Source: Spongiibacteraceae bacterium (lineage in GTDB: Bacteria > Pseudomonadota > Gammaproteobacteria > Pseudomonadales > Spongiibacteraceae). From it: DNA of 56,517 bases. Within the stretch, counting starts at the first letter, position 1, and each line of letters begins with the position of its first letter. Below, piece by piece: positions 45,374-54,916 of this stretch. The notes beneath the pieces are model-generated. The model did no database searches, had not been told where the DNA came from, and saw nothing but the letters and a program-made list of their open reading frames with translations. Both the position numbers and the translations under genes were made by a program. Location of the stretch: the NCBI GenBank assembly GCA_002710725.1, contig PAKT01000111.1, positions 1 through 56,517 of the forward strand. Reading direction: 5' to 3'.

Positions 45374-45379
45374 TATAAT
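45374..45379 (+). promoter_or_regulatory. Predicted -10 of the scpA operon
   Basis: Perfect TATAAT 51 bp before the scpA start. No clear -35 is seen. A small hairpin CTGCC/GGCAG sits in the leader. Confidence 0.4.
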
Positions 45380-45430
45380 GCTCCGTTTGTGAACCTGCCT
45401 TCGAGGGCAGCTCAGCAGTAGAGATCAGCT

Positions 45431-46348
45431 TTGGTGGATGACGACACAATAACAGCGCAAAGCGATACCGCCGAACCCGACTCGGTCGCCCTTGAACCGG
45501 CCGACAACCCGAACCCGCTCGGCGGTGCCCCCTTGAGTCTGGAGGCCCTGCGTCGCAATGCCTCGCCGCAACAGGGCGAGATGCCGTTTGCCGTTGTGCT
45601 GGGCAAGGCGGTCACTGAACTGCCGAAGGATCTCTATATTCCGCCGGACGCGCTGGAAGTTTTCCTTGAGGCTTTTGAAGGCCCCCTCGACCTGCTGCTG
45701 TACCTGATCAAGCGCCAGAACCTCGATATTCTGGAGATCGACGTCTCCGAAATTACCGAGCAGTACATGCGCTACGTGAACATGATGAACGCCATGCAGT
45801 TCGAGCTGGCGGCAGAATACCTGCTGATGGCGGCCATGCTGGCGGAAATCAAATCACGCATGCTGCTGCCGCGTTCCAGCGAGGTGGAAGATGATGAGGA
45901 AGACCCCCGCGCCCAGTTGATTCGCCGCCTGCAGGAATACGAGCGCTTCAAGAAAGCCGCCGAAGAAATTAATGAAATACCGCGCCTTGGCCGGGATATT
46001 TTCGAGGCCTCGGCCGAGCCACCGCCGCGCGAGCATGCCCGCCCCGAACCGGATGTGGACATGCGTGAGCTGATGCTGGCGTTGAGCGAAGTACTGCGCC
46101 GGGCTGATCTGTTTGAAAGCCATCAGATCCAGCGCGAAAAGCTGTCGACCCGTGAACGCATGTCAGAAGTGCTCGCCCGTCTTTCGACCGAGCGTTTTAC
46201 CCCCTTTGTGACCCTGTTTTCGCCGGAAGAAGGGCGCGTGGGTATTGTGGTGACCTTCCTTGCAGTGATGGAGCTGATCAAGGAATCGCTGATCGAAATT
46301 GTGCAAACCGAAGCCTTCGGGCCCATTCACGTAAAAGCCAAATCCTGA
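45431..46348 (+). CDS. scpA: Segregation and condensation protein A
   Basis: A 305-residue kleisin that bridges SMC heads with ScpB and compacts and segregates chromosomes. The kleisin core starts at VFLEAFEGPLDLLLYLIKRQNLDILEIDVSEITEQYM (about residue 76) and the C-terminal winged helix follows after KLSTRERMSEVLARLS. The 75-residue N-terminal extension includes VTELPKDLYIPPDALE, also found in pseudomonads. The start is TTG 45431 or GTG 45434; neither has a strong site. scpB begins two bases after the stop. Confidence 0.93.
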   Translation: MVDDDTITAQSDTAEPDSVALEPADNPNPLGGAPLSLEALRRNASPQQGEMPFAVVLGKAVTELPKDLYIPPDALEVFLEAFEGPLDLLLYLIKRQNLDILEIDVSEITEQYMRYVNMMNAMQFELAAEYLLMAAMLAEIKSRMLLPRSSEVEDDEEDPRAQLIRRLQEYERFKKAAEEINEIPRLGRDIFEASAEPPPREHARPEPDVDMRELMLALSEVLRRADLFESHQIQREKLSTRERMSEVLARLSTERFTPFVTLFSPEEGRVGIVVTFLAVMELIKESLIEIVQTEAFGPIHVKAKS

Positions 46349-46350
46349 CG

Positions 46351-47166
46351 ATGGAAACAGATCAACTTATACGCATACTGGAAGGCGCCCTGCTCGCCGC
46401 AGGCAAACCCATGACCGTTCCCCAGCTGGCGGACTTGTTCGAGGAGGGCGAGCGCCCGGAAAACGAGCAGATCCGTGAAGCACTGGCTCAGCTGACCCAA
46501 TACTGCGAAGGTAGGGGCTTTGAGCTGCGCCAGGTGGCCAGCGGCTACCGCTTTCAGGTGGTGGAAGATGTGGCGCCCTGGGTGGGCCGACTCTGGGACG
46601 AAAAACCCCAGCGCTATTCGCGGGCTCTGCTCGAAACCCTGGCATTGATTGCCTATCGCCAGCCCATTACCCGCGGCGATATCGAAGATATTCGCGGCGT
46701 TGCGGTCAGCTCGCAGATTATCAAAACCCTGCTGGAACGGGAGTGGGTGAGAGTGGTGGGGCACAAGGACGTACCGGGTCGACCGGCCATGTACGCGACC
46801 ACCCGCAAATTTCTCGATTACTTCAATCTGAGCAATCTCGACGATCTGCCGGCACTGGCGGATATCAAGGATCTCGACACCCTGACCGGTGAGTTGAAAT
46901 TTGATGACAGCGCTGACGCGACCGCAGGCAATGGTGAAAATGGCGAGCTCGAAGAAGACGCTGCCGAGACAGCCTCTGCAGAGCCGCAGTCAGAAGTGAA
47001 TAACCAAGACAGCGACGACCCGGCCGATAGCGAGTTTTTACAGTCACAGGATGATGTCGCTGAACCTGATGGCGTCGAAGAATCCGCCAAACCCGAAACC
47101 AACCAGGCCGAGACGGCCGAAACCCTCGTCGAGACTGACGACACGGAGCAGAATACCAATCCATGA
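46351..47166 (+). CDS. scpB: Segregation and condensation protein B
   Basis: A 271-residue ScpB. The two winged-helix domains (about 1-160) include [54 protein letters not shown] and [18 protein letters not shown], the family signature. A long acidic, low-complexity C-terminal tail (about 180-271, rich in D/E/S/T/N) follows, as in other gammaproteobacteria. It partners ScpA and SMC/MksB-type condensin. ATG 46351. Its TGA overlaps the ATG of rluB. Confidence 0.94.
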   Translation: METDQLIRILEGALLAAGKPMTVPQLADLFEEGERPENEQIREALAQLTQYCEGRGFELRQVASGYRFQVVEDVAPWVGRLWDEKPQRYSRALLETLALIAYRQPITRGDIEDIRGVAVSSQIIKTLLEREWVRVVGHKDVPGRPAMYATTRKFLDYFNLSNLDDLPALADIKDLDTLTGELKFDDSADATAGNGENGELEEDAAETASAEPQSEVNNQDSDDPADSEFLQSQDDVAEPDGVEESAKPETNQAETAETLVETDDTEQNTNP

Positions 47167-48002
47167 ATGACATGAGTGATGAGAAGCTTCAAAAAGTACT
47201 GGCACGAGCAGGATTGGGCTCGCGCCGGGAAATGGAGCGCGCCATCGCCGACGGTCGGGTGACCGTAGACGGCAAAAAGGCGACCCTGGGCGATCGGGTC
47301 TCGGAAGAGGCGCGCGTGGCGCTGGATGGGCGTCAGGTAAAGCTCACGCCGCCAGACAGTGTTCGCGGTCGGGTATTGATCTACAACAAGCCCGACAACG
47401 AAATTTGCAGTCGCAAAGACCCGGAAGGTCGTCGCTCGGTATTTGAAAGCCTGCCGCGCGCCCGAGGGGAGCGCTGGATTTCAGTGGGCCGACTGGACTT
47501 TACCACCAGTGGTCTTTTGCTCTTTACCACCGATGGCGAGCTGGCCAACCGTTTGATGCATCCGTCCTCTGTGATCGAACGGGAATACCTGTGTCGGGTG
47601 ATGGGGCAGACCAAAGAAGAGAATCTGAAAGCGCTGGTTGATGGCGTGCTGCTGGATGACGGCGTTGCGCGTTTTACCGATATCGTCGATGGCGGCGGTG
47701 AAGGAATCAACCACTGGTTCTACGTGGTCATCATGGAGGGCCGCAACCGCGAGGTACGCCGTCTGTGGGAATCTCAGGGGCTGCAGGTCAATCGCTTGAA
47801 GCGGGTGCGCTACGGCAATATCTTTCTGCCGCCCAAGCTAAAGGCCGGGCAGTGGATGGAGTTGCCGGCGGAAGACGTCAACAAGGTCTATGAAATGGCG
47901 GGGCTGGCACCCGTGAACAAAAAGACCAAAGTGGCGAAAAAGCAGGATGCCAAGCCGAGGGGCAAAGCCGTGCGCTGTCGTGCGGGTCGCAAGCAGCGCT
48001 AG
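47163..48002 (+). CDS. rluB: 23S rRNA pseudouridine(2605) synthase RluB
   Basis: A 279-residue RsuA/RluB-family synthase with an N-terminal S4 domain ([34 protein letters not shown]) and the catalytic domain with Asp in [45 protein letters not shown] is typical, and the C-terminus is a basic tail ([27 protein letters not shown]). It modifies U2605 of 23S rRNA. It overlaps scpB by four bases, giving the conserved scpA-scpB-rluB operon. Confidence 0.95.
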   Translation: MNDMSDEKLQKVLARAGLGSRREMERAIADGRVTVDGKKATLGDRVSEEARVALDGRQVKLTPPDSVRGRVLIYNKPDNEICSRKDPEGRRSVFESLPRARGERWISVGRLDFTTSGLLLFTTDGELANRLMHPSSVIEREYLCRVMGQTKEENLKALVDGVLLDDGVARFTDIVDGGGEGINHWFYVVIMEGRNREVRRLWESQGLQVNRLKRVRYGNIFLPPKLKAGQWMELPAEDVNKVYEMAGLAPVNKKTKVAKKQDAKPRGKAVRCRAGRKQR

Positions 48003-48029
48003 CCCCGGCTAAAGCGCCAGCCCAGAACG

Positions 48030-48053
48030 AAAAAAGCCCGCCAAAAGGCGGGC
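48030..48053 (-). terminator. Intrinsic terminator of rmf
   Basis: Stem GCCCGCC/GGCGGGC with AAAA loop (48036-48053). On the minus strand the stem is followed by six T (48030-48035), so it ends rmf. The plus-strand side lacks a T-run and would serve rluB poorly. Confidence 0.85.
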
Positions 48054-48085
48054 GAGTCTGCTTCTGCTGGTCGTGGAGAAAATGC

Positions 48086-48289
48086 TTACTGAGCGTAGGT
48101 TCTCTGTAGAGCCTCAACCTGAGAATAACCCTCCCAGGAATCCTGACGTCCTTCGCGCCAACCTGTCAGCCAATTTTGGCGCAAGGTCTCTTGTTGATGG
48201 GGGCACATTTCTTTATTTCTTCCTGAAAATCCTGCCTGGTATCCTTTGTGAAAGGCACGATCGGACATGTCTCGTTTCTGTCTTCTCAT
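48086..48289 (-). CDS. rmf: Ribosome modulation factor
   Basis: A 67-residue basic protein. MRRQKRDMSDRAFHKGYQAGFSGRNKEMCP and QNWLTGWREGRQD align with E. coli RMF (MKRQKRDRLERAHQRGYQAG, then KEMCPYQ, then WLGGWREA), with about 12 extra C-terminal residues. RMF dimerises 70S ribosomes into inactive 100S particles in stationary phase. GGGAGA lies upstream of ATG 48289 on the minus strand, and a strong terminator follows. Divergent from rlmKL. RpoS, also in this window, often raises stationary-phase genes of this kind. Confidence 0.95.
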   Translation of the reverse strand: MRRQKRDMSDRAFHKGYQAGFSGRNKEMCPHQQETLRQNWLTGWREGRQDSWEGYSQVEALQRTYAQ

Positions 48290-48553
48290 AGGTTAAGAAT
48301 CTCCCTGATGGAACGGTCAGTACAAGATTGGACTGAGCTTAGGTCGCTGCAGTGGCGCGAAACAGCAATCCTTACTGTGTAGCACCCAACAGGGATGCTA
48401 GAATTGCGCTCTGCAGACTATCGATATAAGCAGATTTGCGCGCCGCTGACGAAGACCAATTGTTTATATGCTGCCCTCTACTTAGGCGGTAACTTCATAA
48501 GTCACGGATGGTGGGCGCTGTAGCCAACCTTTTCCAATCAGGCAGAGAACGTT

Positions 48554-50734
48554 TTGTCAGAATCTGACGCCAATCCGGCATTAATCCCCCTCCGAGCCAG
48601 TTGTCCTAAGTCACTTGAGAGTTTGCTTGTGTCAGAGCTGGCGAGTCTTGGGGCGACCAGTCTGCGCGAGAGTGTAGGCAGCGTTTATTTTCACGCCGAT
48701 CTGGACACCGCCTATCGGGCCTGCCTCTGGTCGCGCCTGGCGAATCGCATATTCCTGACCCTGGGCGACTTTGAAGTCGACAGCGCCGATGCGCTCTACA
48801 GTGCGGTCAAATCCCTGCCCTGGGAAGAGCATCTGCTGCCGACGGCAACGCTGGCCATCGACTTTCAGGGCAAGGTGAGCTGGTTGAAAAACAGCCAGTT
48901 TGGGGTGCTGCGCTGCAAAGACGCAATCGTCGATTATTTTCGCGAGCGCTGCGGCGAGCGCCCGAGCATCGACAAGGACCGCCCGGACCTGCGTATCCAC
49001 ATCCGTTTGCGCAAGGGGCGGGCCATGGTATCGCTGGACCTGTCCGGCGAAAGCTTGCATCGGCGGGGTTATCGCAGTCGCGGTGGGCTGGCACCGCTGA
49101 AGGAAAATCTCGCCAGCGCCATACTGCTGCGGGCTGATTGGCCCGGTATGGCGGCTCGCGGCGGTGCCCTGATCGACCCCATGTGCGGCTCGGGCACTCT
49201 GCTGATTGAAGCGGCCTGGATGGCGATGGATATAGCACCGGGCCTGCTGCGCCGCCGCTGGGGCTTTGACCAGTGGCAGGGCCATGTGCCGGCACTGTGG
49301 GCCCGGCTTCGGGAGGAAGCTCTGGAGCGCCGTCGGCAGGGCTTTGACCGCCAGTGGCCGGAAATTCGCGGTTATGACGCCAGCGGCTCGGCGGTGGCGA
49401 CCGCGCAGGAGAATATTGAAAGTGCCGGCCTGAAAGGGCGGGTGCGGGTGTCGCGCAGGGAACTGGCGGAATTTGCCAAACCCACTCACACCGACTTGCC
49501 TACCGGACTCGTGGTCTGTAACCCACCCTACGGCGAGCGTTTGGGTGATGAGGCTTCGCTGGTCCATCTGTATCGCTATCTGGGCAATGCGCTGAAGGAT
49601 TTTATCGGCTGGCGCGCGGCGGTCATTACCGGCAACCCCCACCTCGGCAAGGCCATGGCCTGGCACAGCCATCAGCAGTACCGCATGCTCAATGGCTCCA
49701 TCGAATCGCGTCTGCTGCTGTTTGATCTACGGGCGGAAAACCAGATTCGCCACCGGGAAAGTGAGCAGGCCAGTGGCGGCAGCAGCCTTCCCTTGAGCGA
49801 AGGTGCCCGTATGTTCAGCAACCGCTTGCAGAAGAACCGCAAACGGCTGGAAAAGTGGCTCAAGCGCGAGCAGGTAAGCTGTTACCGTCTGTATGACGCC
49901 GATATGCCGGAATATGCGGTGGCGGTAGATTGCTATGGCGACTGGCTGGTGGTCGCGGAATATGCGCCTCCGGCGTCAATTTCAGAAGAAAAGGCAGAAG
50001 CACGCCTGCGCGAGGTGATGGCGGGCTTGCCGGCGGCTACCGGCATTCCGCCGGAGCGTATCGTGTTGAAGCAGCGCCGCCGCCAGCGCGGTAAAGCCCA
50101 GTATCAGCGCGAGCAGCGCAGCAACGAGATGCTGACCGTTCATGAAGGCCAGGCAAAACTGCTGGTCAACCTGAAGGATTTTCTCGATACCGGCCTGTTT
50201 CTGGATCACCGCCGTGTGCGTCTGGAAATTGCGGCGCGCGCCAACGGCCGCTCGTTTCTGAATCTGTTCTGCTACACCGGGACTGCATCAGTTCACGCGG
50301 CACTCGGTGGGGCCAAGTGGACAACCAGTGTTGATCTGTCGCCGCGCTATCTGCAGTGGACGCGGGAGAATCTGTCACTTAACGGTATGAGTGAGGCGCG
50401 CCATCACACCATCGAGGCGGATTGCGTCGAGTGGCTGAAAGAGAGCGACAAGAGCTTTGATCTGATTCTTCTCGACCCGCCGACCTTCTCCAATTCTAAA
50501 CGCACGGATACGGTGCTGGATGTGCAGCGGGATCAGGAAATGCTGGTCGATGAGGCCATGCGGCTGCTGAATCCGGGTGGTCTGCTGATTTTTTCCAACA
50601 ACCGCCGCGATTTCAAACTGGAAGATTCACTGCGCGAGCGCTATCGAATAGAAGATAAAACCGACTGGTCGCTGGACCCGGATTTCAGTCGCCCCGGCAA
50701 ACCCATTCATCACTGTTTCTTTATCTACAAATAA
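48554..50734 (+). CDS. rlmKL: Bifunctional 23S rRNA methyltransferase RlmK/RlmL
   Basis: A 726-residue fusion of two methyltransferases, as in E. coli RlmKL. The N-terminal THUMP and RlmL part (about 1-400) has the SAM motif DPMCGSGTLLIEAAWMAMD and catalytic VCNPPYGERLG, and methylates G2445. The C-terminal RlmK part (about 420-726) has FLNLFCYTGTASVHAALGGAKWTTSVDLS and LILLDPPTFSNSKR, and methylates G2069 (m7G). The start is TTG 48554 without a strong ribosome site. A hairpin terminator follows and is shared with the convergent cold-shock gene. Confidence 0.95.
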   Translation: MSESDANPALIPLRASCPKSLESLLVSELASLGATSLRESVGSVYFHADLDTAYRACLWSRLANRIFLTLGDFEVDSADALYSAVKSLPWEEHLLPTATLAIDFQGKVSWLKNSQFGVLRCKDAIVDYFRERCGERPSIDKDRPDLRIHIRLRKGRAMVSLDLSGESLHRRGYRSRGGLAPLKENLASAILLRADWPGMAARGGALIDPMCGSGTLLIEAAWMAMDIAPGLLRRRWGFDQWQGHVPALWARLREEALERRRQGFDRQWPEIRGYDASGSAVATAQENIESAGLKGRVRVSRRELAEFAKPTHTDLPTGLVVCNPPYGERLGDEASLVHLYRYLGNALKDFIGWRAAVITGNPHLGKAMAWHSHQQYRMLNGSIESRLLLFDLRAENQIRHRESEQASGGSSLPLSEGARMFSNRLQKNRKRLEKWLKREQVSCYRLYDADMPEYAVAVDCYGDWLVVAEYAPPASISEEKAEARLREVMAGLPAATGIPPERIVLKQRRRQRGKAQYQREQRSNEMLTVHEGQAKLLVNLKDFLDTGLFLDHRRVRLEIAARANGRSFLNLFCYTGTASVHAALGGAKWTTSVDLSPRYLQWTRENLSLNGMSEARHHTIEADCVEWLKESDKSFDLILLDPPTFSNSKRTDTVLDVQRDQEMLVDEAMRLLNPGGLLIFSNNRRDFKLEDSLRERYRIEDKTDWSLDPDFSRPGKPIHHCFFIYK

Positions 50735-50760
50735 AAACACCAGCGCAAGGCTGGTGTTTT
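50734..50760. terminator. Bidirectional terminator between rlmKL and the cold-shock gene
   Basis: Stem CACCAGC (50738-50744) with GCTGGTG (50750-50756), flanked by AAAA (50734-50737) and TTTT (50757-50760), so it works in both directions. Confidence 0.85.
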
Positions 50761-50786
50761 AGCTCTATGGCATGAGGCCAGAGTGG

Positions 50787-50993
50787 TTACAGAGCAGTCA
50801 CGTTGGCGGCCTGCAGACCTTTCTGCCCCTGCTGCACTTCAAACTCCACGTCCTGCCCTTCGGCCAGTGTTTTGAAGCCCTCGGATTGAATGGCAGAGAA
50901 GTGAACAAAGACATCAGGGCCCTGCTCCTGCTGAATGAAACCAAAGCCTTTGGTTTCGTTAAACCACTTCACTTTGCCAGTTGCTTTTGACAT
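50787..50993 (-). CDS. Cold-shock family protein (CspA-like)
   Basis: A 68-residue OB-fold nucleic-acid-binding protein. RNP1 is KGFGFIQ and RNP2 is VFVHFSAI; it starts [19 protein letters not shown] and ends [10 protein letters not shown]. Such proteins melt RNA secondary structure, at low temperature or constitutively. It has a 5' untranslated region that could be up to ~200 nt (50994-51193), long as in cold-induced csp genes, but I cannot show cold regulation. Which of the csp paralogues it matches is not determinable. Confidence 0.95.
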   Translation of the reverse strand: MSKATGKVKWFNETKGFGFIQQEQGPDVFVHFSAIQSEGFKTLAEGQDVEFEVQQGQKGLQAANVTAL

Positions 50994-51193
50994 GACTTAA
51001 CCTCGATTCATTTGTTGAAGATTCTTGTGCTGAGCCAGGCAGGGGAGTTATGACAAACAGAACGAGGTAGTACCGCGACTTCGTGATGACTTGTAACATA
51101 AAACCGTGCTGCTTAAGTTGCCAGCACTTTGAATATACACACGGAAAATGAAACTTTAAAGGCTAAATGAAAGCGGCAATTGACAGATCGCAA

Positions 51194-53320
51194 TTACCGC
51201 TGGCGACGCGGCGGCAGTCCGGTGTGCTGGGTCAGCATGCGTCCTTTTGCTTTGGCGGGTTTCCAGCCTGCTGGCTGGCGCGGCGGCACGAGGTGTTTTT
51301 TACTGAAGCCAATCAGGTCGCTGCGCCCCATGGATTTCAGGGCATCGCGTAACATTGGCCAGTTTTCGGGATCGTGATAGCGCAGGAAGGCTTTGTGCAA
51401 GCGGCGCTGTTTCAAGCCCTTGGCGGTAAATACCGACTCACTTTTTCGCGACACCTTTTTCAGTGGGTTGCGTTCCGAGTGATACATAGCGGTTGCGTTA
51501 GCCATGGGAGAGGGATAGAAAGCCTGAACCTGATCGGCGCGGAAACCGTTGCGCTTCAGCCATAAGGCCAGATTCATCATGTCTTTGTCGCTGGTGCCCG
51601 GATGGGCGGCGATAAAGTAGGGTATAAGAAATTGTTCTTTCCCCGCTTCTTTGGAATATTTGTCAAAAAGTTTCTTGAAAGCGTCGTAAGTGCCGACACC
51701 GGGCTTCATCATTTTTGACAGCGGGCCGTCTTCGGTGTGCTCGGGCGCGATCTTCAGGTAGCCGCCGACGTGGTGGGTAACCAGTTCTTTCACGTATTCG
51801 GGAGTTTCCACTGCCAGGTCGTAGCGCAGGCCGGAGGCGATCAGGACTTTCTTCACTCCTTCTACATCGCGAACATCCCGGTAGAGATCAATCAGCGGTG
51901 TCTGATCTGTGTTGAGGCTCTTGCAGATGTTCGGGTGTATGCAGGACAGCCTGCGGCAGTTCTCTTCAATGGCTTTGCTTTTACAGTTCAGGCGCCACAT
52001 GTTGGCGGTGGGGCCGCCGAGATCCGAGACAACGCCGGTGAAGCCCGGCGTTTTATCGCGAATGTTTTCCACCTCGCGCACGATCGAGTCGTGCGATCGG
52101 CTCTGAATGATTCTGCCCTCGTGTTCGGTGATGGAGCAGAAAGTACAACCGCCAAAACAGCCTCGCATGATATTCACCGAGAAGCGTATCATTTCGTAGG
52201 CCGGGATGCGGGCGTCGCCGTAAACCGGGTGCGGTTTGCGCTGGTAGGGCAGCTCAAACACGCTGTCGAGTTCTTCGGTAGTCAGCGGAATCGGGGGCGG
52301 ATTGAGCCACACTTCGCGATCGCCGTGGCGCTGTACCAGCGGTTTGGCGTTGCCGGGGTTGGTTTCCAGATGCAGCACACGGGCGGCGTGGGCGTAAAGT
52401 ACCGGGTCCCTGCGTACTGTGTCGTAGTCAGGCAGGCGGATTACGCAGCGATCGTCCATCAGTTTCAGCTTGCGCGCACTGAGCGGGTCGATAACCCGAA
52501 CAGTCTGGACTTCGTCGGCCTCGTTCTGCTTGGTTTTGCACTCGCTGGTTTCAGTGGTGTCCTGATAGGGGTCGATGGGCGGCTCAACCGGTCCGGGCGT
52601 GTCGATGGTTGAGGAGTCGACCACAGTCCAGCCGTCGGGAATCCGTTTGCGGACGAAAGCAGTACCGCGCAGGTCGCGTATCTCGCGAACAGCTTCACCG
52701 CTGGCGGCGCGGTGAGCAATCTCAACAATGGCGCGTTCTGCGTTGCCATAGACCAGCAGATCGGCGCGCGAGTCCAGCAGGATGGAGCGGCGTACCTTGT
52801 CGCTCCAGTAGTCGTAATGGGCAATGCGGCGCAGGCTGGCTTCGATGGAACCGACCACGATGGGTGTGTTGCGGTAGGCCTCGCGGCAGCGCTGGGAATA
52901 GACGATGACTGCCCGGTCCGGGCGCTTGCCGCCTTCGTTGTTGGGACTGTAGGCGTCGTCGTGGCGCAGCCGGCGATCAGCAGTGTAGCGGTTGATCATC
53001 GAGTCCATATTGCCGGCGGCAACGCCGAAGAACAGATTGGGCTCGCCCAGCACGGTAAAGGGCTCCGCCGATTGCCAGTCGGGCTGGGCGATAATGCCCA
53101 CGCGAAAGCCCTGGGCCTCCAGTACCCGGCCGATCACGGCCATGCCAAAGCTGGGGTGGTCGACGTAGGCGTCGCCGGTGACCAGAATGATGTCACAGCT
53201 ATCCCAGCCCAGGGCGTCCATTTCCTCCCGAGACATGGGCAGATAGGGCGCTGGTCCAAAGCATTCCGCCCAGTATTTGCGGTAGCTGAAGAGTGATTTT
53301 GGTGTGTCTGCGGGGGGCAT
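51194..53320 (-). CDS. YgiQ family radical SAM protein
   Basis: A 708-residue protein of the UPF0313/YgiQ family. The radical-SAM cluster motif is [12 protein letters not shown] (CxxxCxxC) near residue 380. The N-terminus ([48 protein letters not shown]) carries a B12-binding-like/unknown domain. The segments [27 protein letters not shown] and [31 protein letters not shown] are typical of the family. The tail is basic (PPRRQR). The reaction is unknown. Divergent from the nfeD-stomatin pair. Confidence 0.93.
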   Translation of the reverse strand: MPPADTPKSLFSYRKYWAECFGPAPYLPMSREEMDALGWDSCDIILVTGDAYVDHPSFGMAVIGRVLEAQGFRVGIIAQPDWQSAEPFTVLGEPNLFFGVAAGNMDSMINRYTADRRLRHDDAYSPNNEGGKRPDRAVIVYSQRCREAYRNTPIVVGSIEASLRRIAHYDYWSDKVRRSILLDSRADLLVYGNAERAIVEIAHRAASGEAVREIRDLRGTAFVRKRIPDGWTVVDSSTIDTPGPVEPPIDPYQDTTETSECKTKQNEADEVQTVRVIDPLSARKLKLMDDRCVIRLPDYDTVRRDPVLYAHAARVLHLETNPGNAKPLVQRHGDREVWLNPPPIPLTTEELDSVFELPYQRKPHPVYGDARIPAYEMIRFSVNIMRGCFGGCTFCSITEHEGRIIQSRSHDSIVREVENIRDKTPGFTGVVSDLGGPTANMWRLNCKSKAIEENCRRLSCIHPNICKSLNTDQTPLIDLYRDVRDVEGVKKVLIASGLRYDLAVETPEYVKELVTHHVGGYLKIAPEHTEDGPLSKMMKPGVGTYDAFKKLFDKYSKEAGKEQFLIPYFIAAHPGTSDKDMMNLALWLKRNGFRADQVQAFYPSPMANATAMYHSERNPLKKVSRKSESVFTAKGLKQRRLHKAFLRYHDPENWPMLRDALKSMGRSDLIGFSKKHLVPPRQPAGWKPAKAKGRMLTQHTGLPPRRQR

Positions 53321-53451
53321 AGGAAAGCTGCTTGAGGCGGTGTTGGCGAAAGGGCGAAGTATACGCTATTTGTGGCCGAAAATCCTTGCTTGCCGCCGGG
53401 GCTCGGGGCTAAATAGGCGAGCCATAAGAAAAATGTCGTCTGGGGAAATTC

Positions 53452-53910
53452 ATGGAGTGGCTTGATTCGTCCATCGCCTACTGGCACTGGCTGGTGCTGG
53501 GCCTGATTCTTATCGCGCTGGAAATCTTTACCGCCGGCTTTGTCCTGCTGTGGCTGGGCTTGAGTGCTCTGGTCGTGGGCGTTATCGCCTTTGCGGTTGA
53601 CCTCAGTTTTACCACCGAGCTTCTGATCTGGACGGTGTTGTCGGTGCTGGACCTGTTTGTCTGGTTCAAGTTCGTGCAGCCGCGTTTTCGCGACAAGACA
53701 CTCTCCGGCATGTCGCGGGAGGCGGTGCTGGGACAGTCAGCGATGGTGATTCAGGCCAATGTGGCTGAACGTGGGCGACTGCGTTTTTCCGTGCCGGTGC
53801 TCGGCAGTGACGAGTGGTCGTTTATCTGCGCGGAAACACTCAGTGTCGGGGATCGGGTCAGCGTGACGGATGTATCCGGCAATACCCTGATCGTCAGCAA
53901 GATTCAGTAA
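53452..53910 (+). CDS. NfeD-like membrane protein (YbbK type)
   Basis: A 152-residue protein with hydrophobic spans at about 10-40 and 46-75 (WHWLVLGLILIALEIFTAGFVLLWLGLSALVVGV and LLIWTVLSVLDLFVWFKF), followed by a soluble OB-fold domain (about 80-150: VLGQSAMVIQANVAERGRLRFSVPVLGSDEWSFI). NfeD proteins partner SPFH/stomatin proteins, and the next gene encodes one 25 bp away. ATG 53452. The pair matches the E. coli ybbK-ybbL/qmcA organisation, with a role in membrane microdomains or quality control by inference. Confidence 0.92.
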   Translation: MEWLDSSIAYWHWLVLGLILIALEIFTAGFVLLWLGLSALVVGVIAFAVDLSFTTELLIWTVLSVLDLFVWFKFVQPRFRDKTLSGMSREAVLGQSAMVIQANVAERGRLRFSVPVLGSDEWSFICAETLSVGDRVSVTDVSGNTLIVSKIQ

Positions 53911-53935
53911 TAACCAATATCCAGGGAGTGAGTTG

Positions 53936-54781
53936 ATGGAAGGCTTGAGTATCGTCATTACACTGGCGATTGTCGCGGTGGTGGTGCTGTCCAGGACGGT
54001 CAAGATTGTACCGCAGGGTTCAAAGCATATTGTGCAGCGTCTCGGGAAGTACTACGGCACGATGAACCCCGGCCTGAACTGGCTGGTGCCCTTTATCGAT
54101 GTGGTTGCCTACAAGGTCACTACCAAGGATATCGTGCTGGATATCCCTTCGCAGGAGGTAATCACCCAGGACAACGCAGTGATCATTGCCAATGCCGTCG
54201 CCTATATCAATATCGTGTCGCCCGAAAAAGCGGTGTACGGGGTTGAAGACTACACCATTGCGATTCAGAACCTGGTACAGACTGCACTGCGTGCGATTGT
54301 GGGTGAAATGGCGCTGGACGCTGCGCTGTCATCCCGGGATCAGATCAAGGCCAAGCTGAAAGCGGGCATTTCCGATGATATTGCCGACTGGGGCATTACC
54401 CTCAAGACGGTTGAAATTCAGGATATCAACCCCTCGCCGACCATGCAGAGCGCCATGGAGGAGCAGGCCGCCGCTGAACGTCAGCGTCGCGCCGTTGTTA
54501 CTCGCGCCGAAGGTGAAAAACAAGCGGCCATTCTCGAAGCAGATGGGCGCCTGGAAGCATCGCGCCGCGATGCCCAGGCCGAAGTGGTGCTGGCCAAGGC
54601 CAGCGCGGCAGCGATTGAGGTGGTGACCGACGCCATCAAGGGCGAGGAATTGCCGATGGTCTACCTGCTCGGCGAGAAGTACATTCAATCTCTGCAGAAC
54701 CTGTCTGCCTCCCCGAACGCCAAAACGGTGGTGTTTCCTGCCGACCTGCCGGAAGCCATACGCGGCATTTTGAGCCGATAA
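53936..54781 (+). CDS. SPFH/stomatin-like membrane protein (QmcA type)
   Basis: A 281-residue protein with one N-terminal membrane span (SIVITLAIVAVVVLS) and a stomatin/prohibitin SPFH domain (VKIVPQGSKHIVQRLGKYYGTMNPGLNWLVPFID, then RAIVGEMALDAALSSRDQIKAKLKAGI). A long coiled-coil region follows (MQSAMEEQAAAERQRRAVVTRAEGEKQAAILEADGRLEASRRDAQAE) and an oligomerisation tail. ATG 53936 has AGGGAG seven bases upstream; a TTG three bases earlier is less likely. It works with the NfeD partner in a large membrane assembly. Distantly like FtsH-regulating HflK. Confidence 0.93.
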   Translation: MEGLSIVITLAIVAVVVLSRTVKIVPQGSKHIVQRLGKYYGTMNPGLNWLVPFIDVVAYKVTTKDIVLDIPSQEVITQDNAVIIANAVAYINIVSPEKAVYGVEDYTIAIQNLVQTALRAIVGEMALDAALSSRDQIKAKLKAGISDDIADWGITLKTVEIQDINPSPTMQSAMEEQAAAERQRRAVVTRAEGEKQAAILEADGRLEASRRDAQAEVVLAKASAAAIEVVTDAIKGEELPMVYLLGEKYIQSLQNLSASPNAKTVVFPADLPEAIRGILSR

Positions 54782-54823
54782 TCCTGCACCGGGCCTGCGT
54801 TGTCATGACAGGCCGTGGCAGGC

Positions 54824-54863
54824 CTGTCATCGAGCTGTCGAGTTGCTGTAACATAATCGTCAC
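54824..54863 (+). promoter_or_regulatory. Pho box of phoBR with four tandem half-sites
   Basis: CTGTCAT, CTGTCGA, CTGTAAC and TCGTCAC recur every 11 bp (54824, 54835, 54846, 54857), each separated by four bases. This is the PhoB repeat pattern, extended to two full Pho boxes. A -10-like TTTAAT (54874-54879) starts 10 bp after the last repeat, as in PhoB-activated promoters, so phoB should be autoregulated. Confidence 0.88.
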
Positions 54864-54916
54864 GAAAAAGTCTTTTAATGCGTAGCTGTGATTCTACAAT
54901 TATGACCGGACTAGCT

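Noticed and set aside
54878-54916. Upstream start of phoB
   Set aside because: It begins at the -10 element, and the normal PhoB start is ATG 54917.
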